Assembly: GCF_000378245.1 (NCBI RefSeq)
Contig: NZ_KB899511.1
Coordinates: 32,913 to 96,912 of the forward strand
Length of the DNA stretch: 64,000 nucleotides
Direction of reading: 5' to 3'
DNA from: Aromatoleum toluclasticum ATCC 700605
GTDB lineage: Bacteria; Pseudomonadota; Gammaproteobacteria; Burkholderiales; Rhodocyclaceae
Of the stretch, positions 63,085 through 64,000 are shown one piece after another. Under the pieces are notes generated by a model, which was not told the origin of the DNA, searched no databases, and saw only the letters and a list, made by a program, of their open reading frames with translations. The translations under genes and the position numbers were made by a program. Position 1 is the stretch's first letter; every line of letters starts with the position of its first letter.

Positions 63085-64000
63085 TCAGGCTCCCGAGAGG
63101 ACGATGCGGCTGACCCAGCCCTTGTTGACGGCCTCGGCGACCGCCGCGGCCATGCCCTGCGCGTGGCGGTAATACATGGTGTTGCCGCGCTGCGAGGTGG
63201 GGAGTTCGTGGGTGCCGGGGCGCGCGCCGACTTCGTTGAAACCGAGGCATTCGCGGCGGCACTTGTGGCCGGGCGAGAACTTCTCCGGGGTGTCGAGCGA
63301 CAGCGAGCCGAGCTTGCAGATGCGGCCTTTCGCGATGTAGCCGTAGGGCGCGCGCACACCGACGGGGAAGTCGATGCCGGCGTACATGTCGGCGGCGCCG
63401 AAGGGCGGGAAGTCGAGTTCGAGGCGGCCGATGCCCAGCCCGTCGAGGATGTCGCGGAAGGGGCCGGCGCGCAGGCCGTTGGGGTACATGCGCGCCCAGG
63501 TCGCGGACGGCAGGCGCGGGTCCTTCAGCATCTTGCCGAGGAGGCGCCCGGCGACGGGGCGCAGGTCCGGGAACTCGCGCTGCACGAGGCGCGCGACGCC
63601 CCAGTCGTTGATGGTGACTTCGGATCCGGCGGGCAGGCGCGCGAGCGCGGCGCGCAGCGGGTCGAACAGGCCGTCGCAGGCGATCGGCGTGACGAGGCCG
63701 AAGGTGAGACCCCAGCGCTCGCACAGCGCGACGGCGCGGTCGATGGCCTCGACGCCCGGCAACAGGTGTTCGCAGAACTCGCTGCCGAGGAAGAAGTGGG
63801 TCGGCTCGGCGTCGTCGGGCAGGTGCACGCTTGCACGCGCGTCGCCGAGCTGGTCGAGGTAATCGTCGCGCGTGAGGCGTTCGTGCCGTGCGAAGGACGC
63901 GAGCTCGCGTTCGTCGACGAGGGCGAAGCCCAGTTCGATCGGTCGGGTGCCGCCGTCGGGGTAGGGGTAGGGGTTGGGGTTGGGGTTGGGGTTGGGGTTG
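63085..64000 (-). CDS. Cys-containing partner protein of the U32 gene (5' end outside window)
   Basis: The frame is open from the stop at 63085 to the window edge (about 304 residues visible). Readable motifs: FFLGSEFCEHLLPG, LTFGLVTPIACDGLFDPL, WARMYPNGLRAGPFRD, KGRICKLGSLSLDTPEKF and HKCRRECLGFNE. Conserved-looking Cys (FC, AC, IC, KCRREC) suggest a metal site shared with the U32 protein. Near the window edge the reading frame passes through a hexamer repeat coding PNPNPNPYPYP. A GTG at 63828 is an alternative start if the repeat is not translated. Confidence 0.65.
   Translation of the reverse strand, partial: NPNPNPNPNPYPYPDGGTRPIELGFALVDERELASFARHERLTRDDYLDQLGDARASVHLPDDAEPTHFFLGSEFCEHLLPGVEAIDRAVALCERWGLTFGLVTPIACDGLFDPLRAALARLPAGSEVTINDWGVARLVQREFPDLRPVAGRLLGKMLKDPRLPSATWARMYPNGLRAGPFRDILDGLGIGRLELDFPPFGAADMYAGIDFPVGVRAPYGYIAKGRICKLGSLSLDTPEKFSPGHKCRRECLGFNEVGARPGTHELPTSQRGNTMYYRHAQGMAAAVAEAVNKGWVSRIVLSGA
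63958..64000. repeat. GGGGTT/GGGGTA hexamer repeat at the window edge
   Basis: On the plus strand GGGGTA twice then GGGGTT five times, continuing past the window. In the minus-strand gene it reads Asn-Pro and Tyr-Pro dipeptides. Length changes would stay in frame. Seven GGGG runs could form G-quadruplexes on the plus (template) strand. Confidence 0.85.

Noticed and set aside
62037..64000. Naming the U32 pair ubiU/ubiV
   Set aside because: The Cys positions and main motifs differ from those I know of UbiU and UbiV, and no other ubiquinone genes are nearby.

Overview
The window is about 64 kb of high-GC (roughly 65%), densely coded chromosomal DNA. The gene content (nadC, hom-thrC-alaA, acnA and acnB side by side, BktB-type thiolase, CobD/CbiB, DUF294 with NlpC/P60, aspA under a LysR regulator) fits a betaproteobacterium of the Rhodocyclales type (Azoarcus/Aromatoleum/Thauera-like). 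This placement rests on protein recognition, not on a database search. No tRNA, rRNA, IS element, prophage or CRISPR array was seen.

Layout. 0-12 kb: C-terminal part of a SpoVR protein, NAD(P)HX repair enzyme, EamA transporter, nadC, the threonine branch (alaA, hom, thrC), a small Mth938-like protein, peroxiredoxin and PhoH. 12-17.3 kb: an overlapping operon of a cNMP/CBS/DUF294 protein, a DEDD exonuclease-like protein that has lost two catalytic Asp, and an NlpC/P60 peptidase; then an internally deleted remnant of a cAMP phosphodiesterase and two paralogous Crp/Fnr regulators. 17.3-23.5 kb: a FecR/DUF6600 protein and a complete Mla/MCE lipid-transport operon. 23.7-28.3 kb: four tiny membrane proteins, a dihydrolipoamide-dehydrogenase-like flavoprotein and a cardiolipin-synthase lipoprotein, all suggestive of envelope or stress functions. 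28.4-37 kb: acnB and acnA divergent, YchJ, DUF6394 and a TrkA-type K+ channel. 37-43.5 kb: Ap4A phosphorylase-like protein, a cysteine-rich and RNA-modification run (YkgJ x2, YecA, TrmB-like, Dus), L31 and an ArnT-like glycosyltransferase. 43.5-56.4 kb: orn, M48 protease, rsgA, thiolase, CobD, an extradiol dioxygenase, a heme protein, trxC, dtd, MliC, LeuE, a NYN-LOTUS protein, a 2-hydroxyacid dehydrogenase and an orphan FliD_C-like protein. 56.4-58 kb: a decayed heme-sensor diguanylate cyclase. 58-62 kb: a LysR-aspA pair flanked by five copies of a small-RNA gene. 62-64 kb: a coupled U32-family gene pair running off the window through a TTGGGG-type hexamer repeat.

The most notable find is the family of five sibling small RNAs (58.2-58.5 and 61.3-62.0 kb). 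Each copy has its own sigma70 promoter with an exact 17-nt spacer, a TTGC-N3-GC palindrome over the -35 box, an upstream A/T block, a conserved CU-rich hairpin loop that can pair with Shine-Dalgarno sequences, and a rho-independent terminator whose stem shows compensatory changes between copies. This looks like a multicopy anti-Shine-Dalgarno regulatory RNA system. Other points worth a second look are the Asp-to-Asn changes in the exonuclease-like and TrmB-like proteins, two decayed cyclic-nucleotide signalling genes, and a shared GTCTT-N4-AAGAC palindrome at acnB and next to sRNA copy 3.
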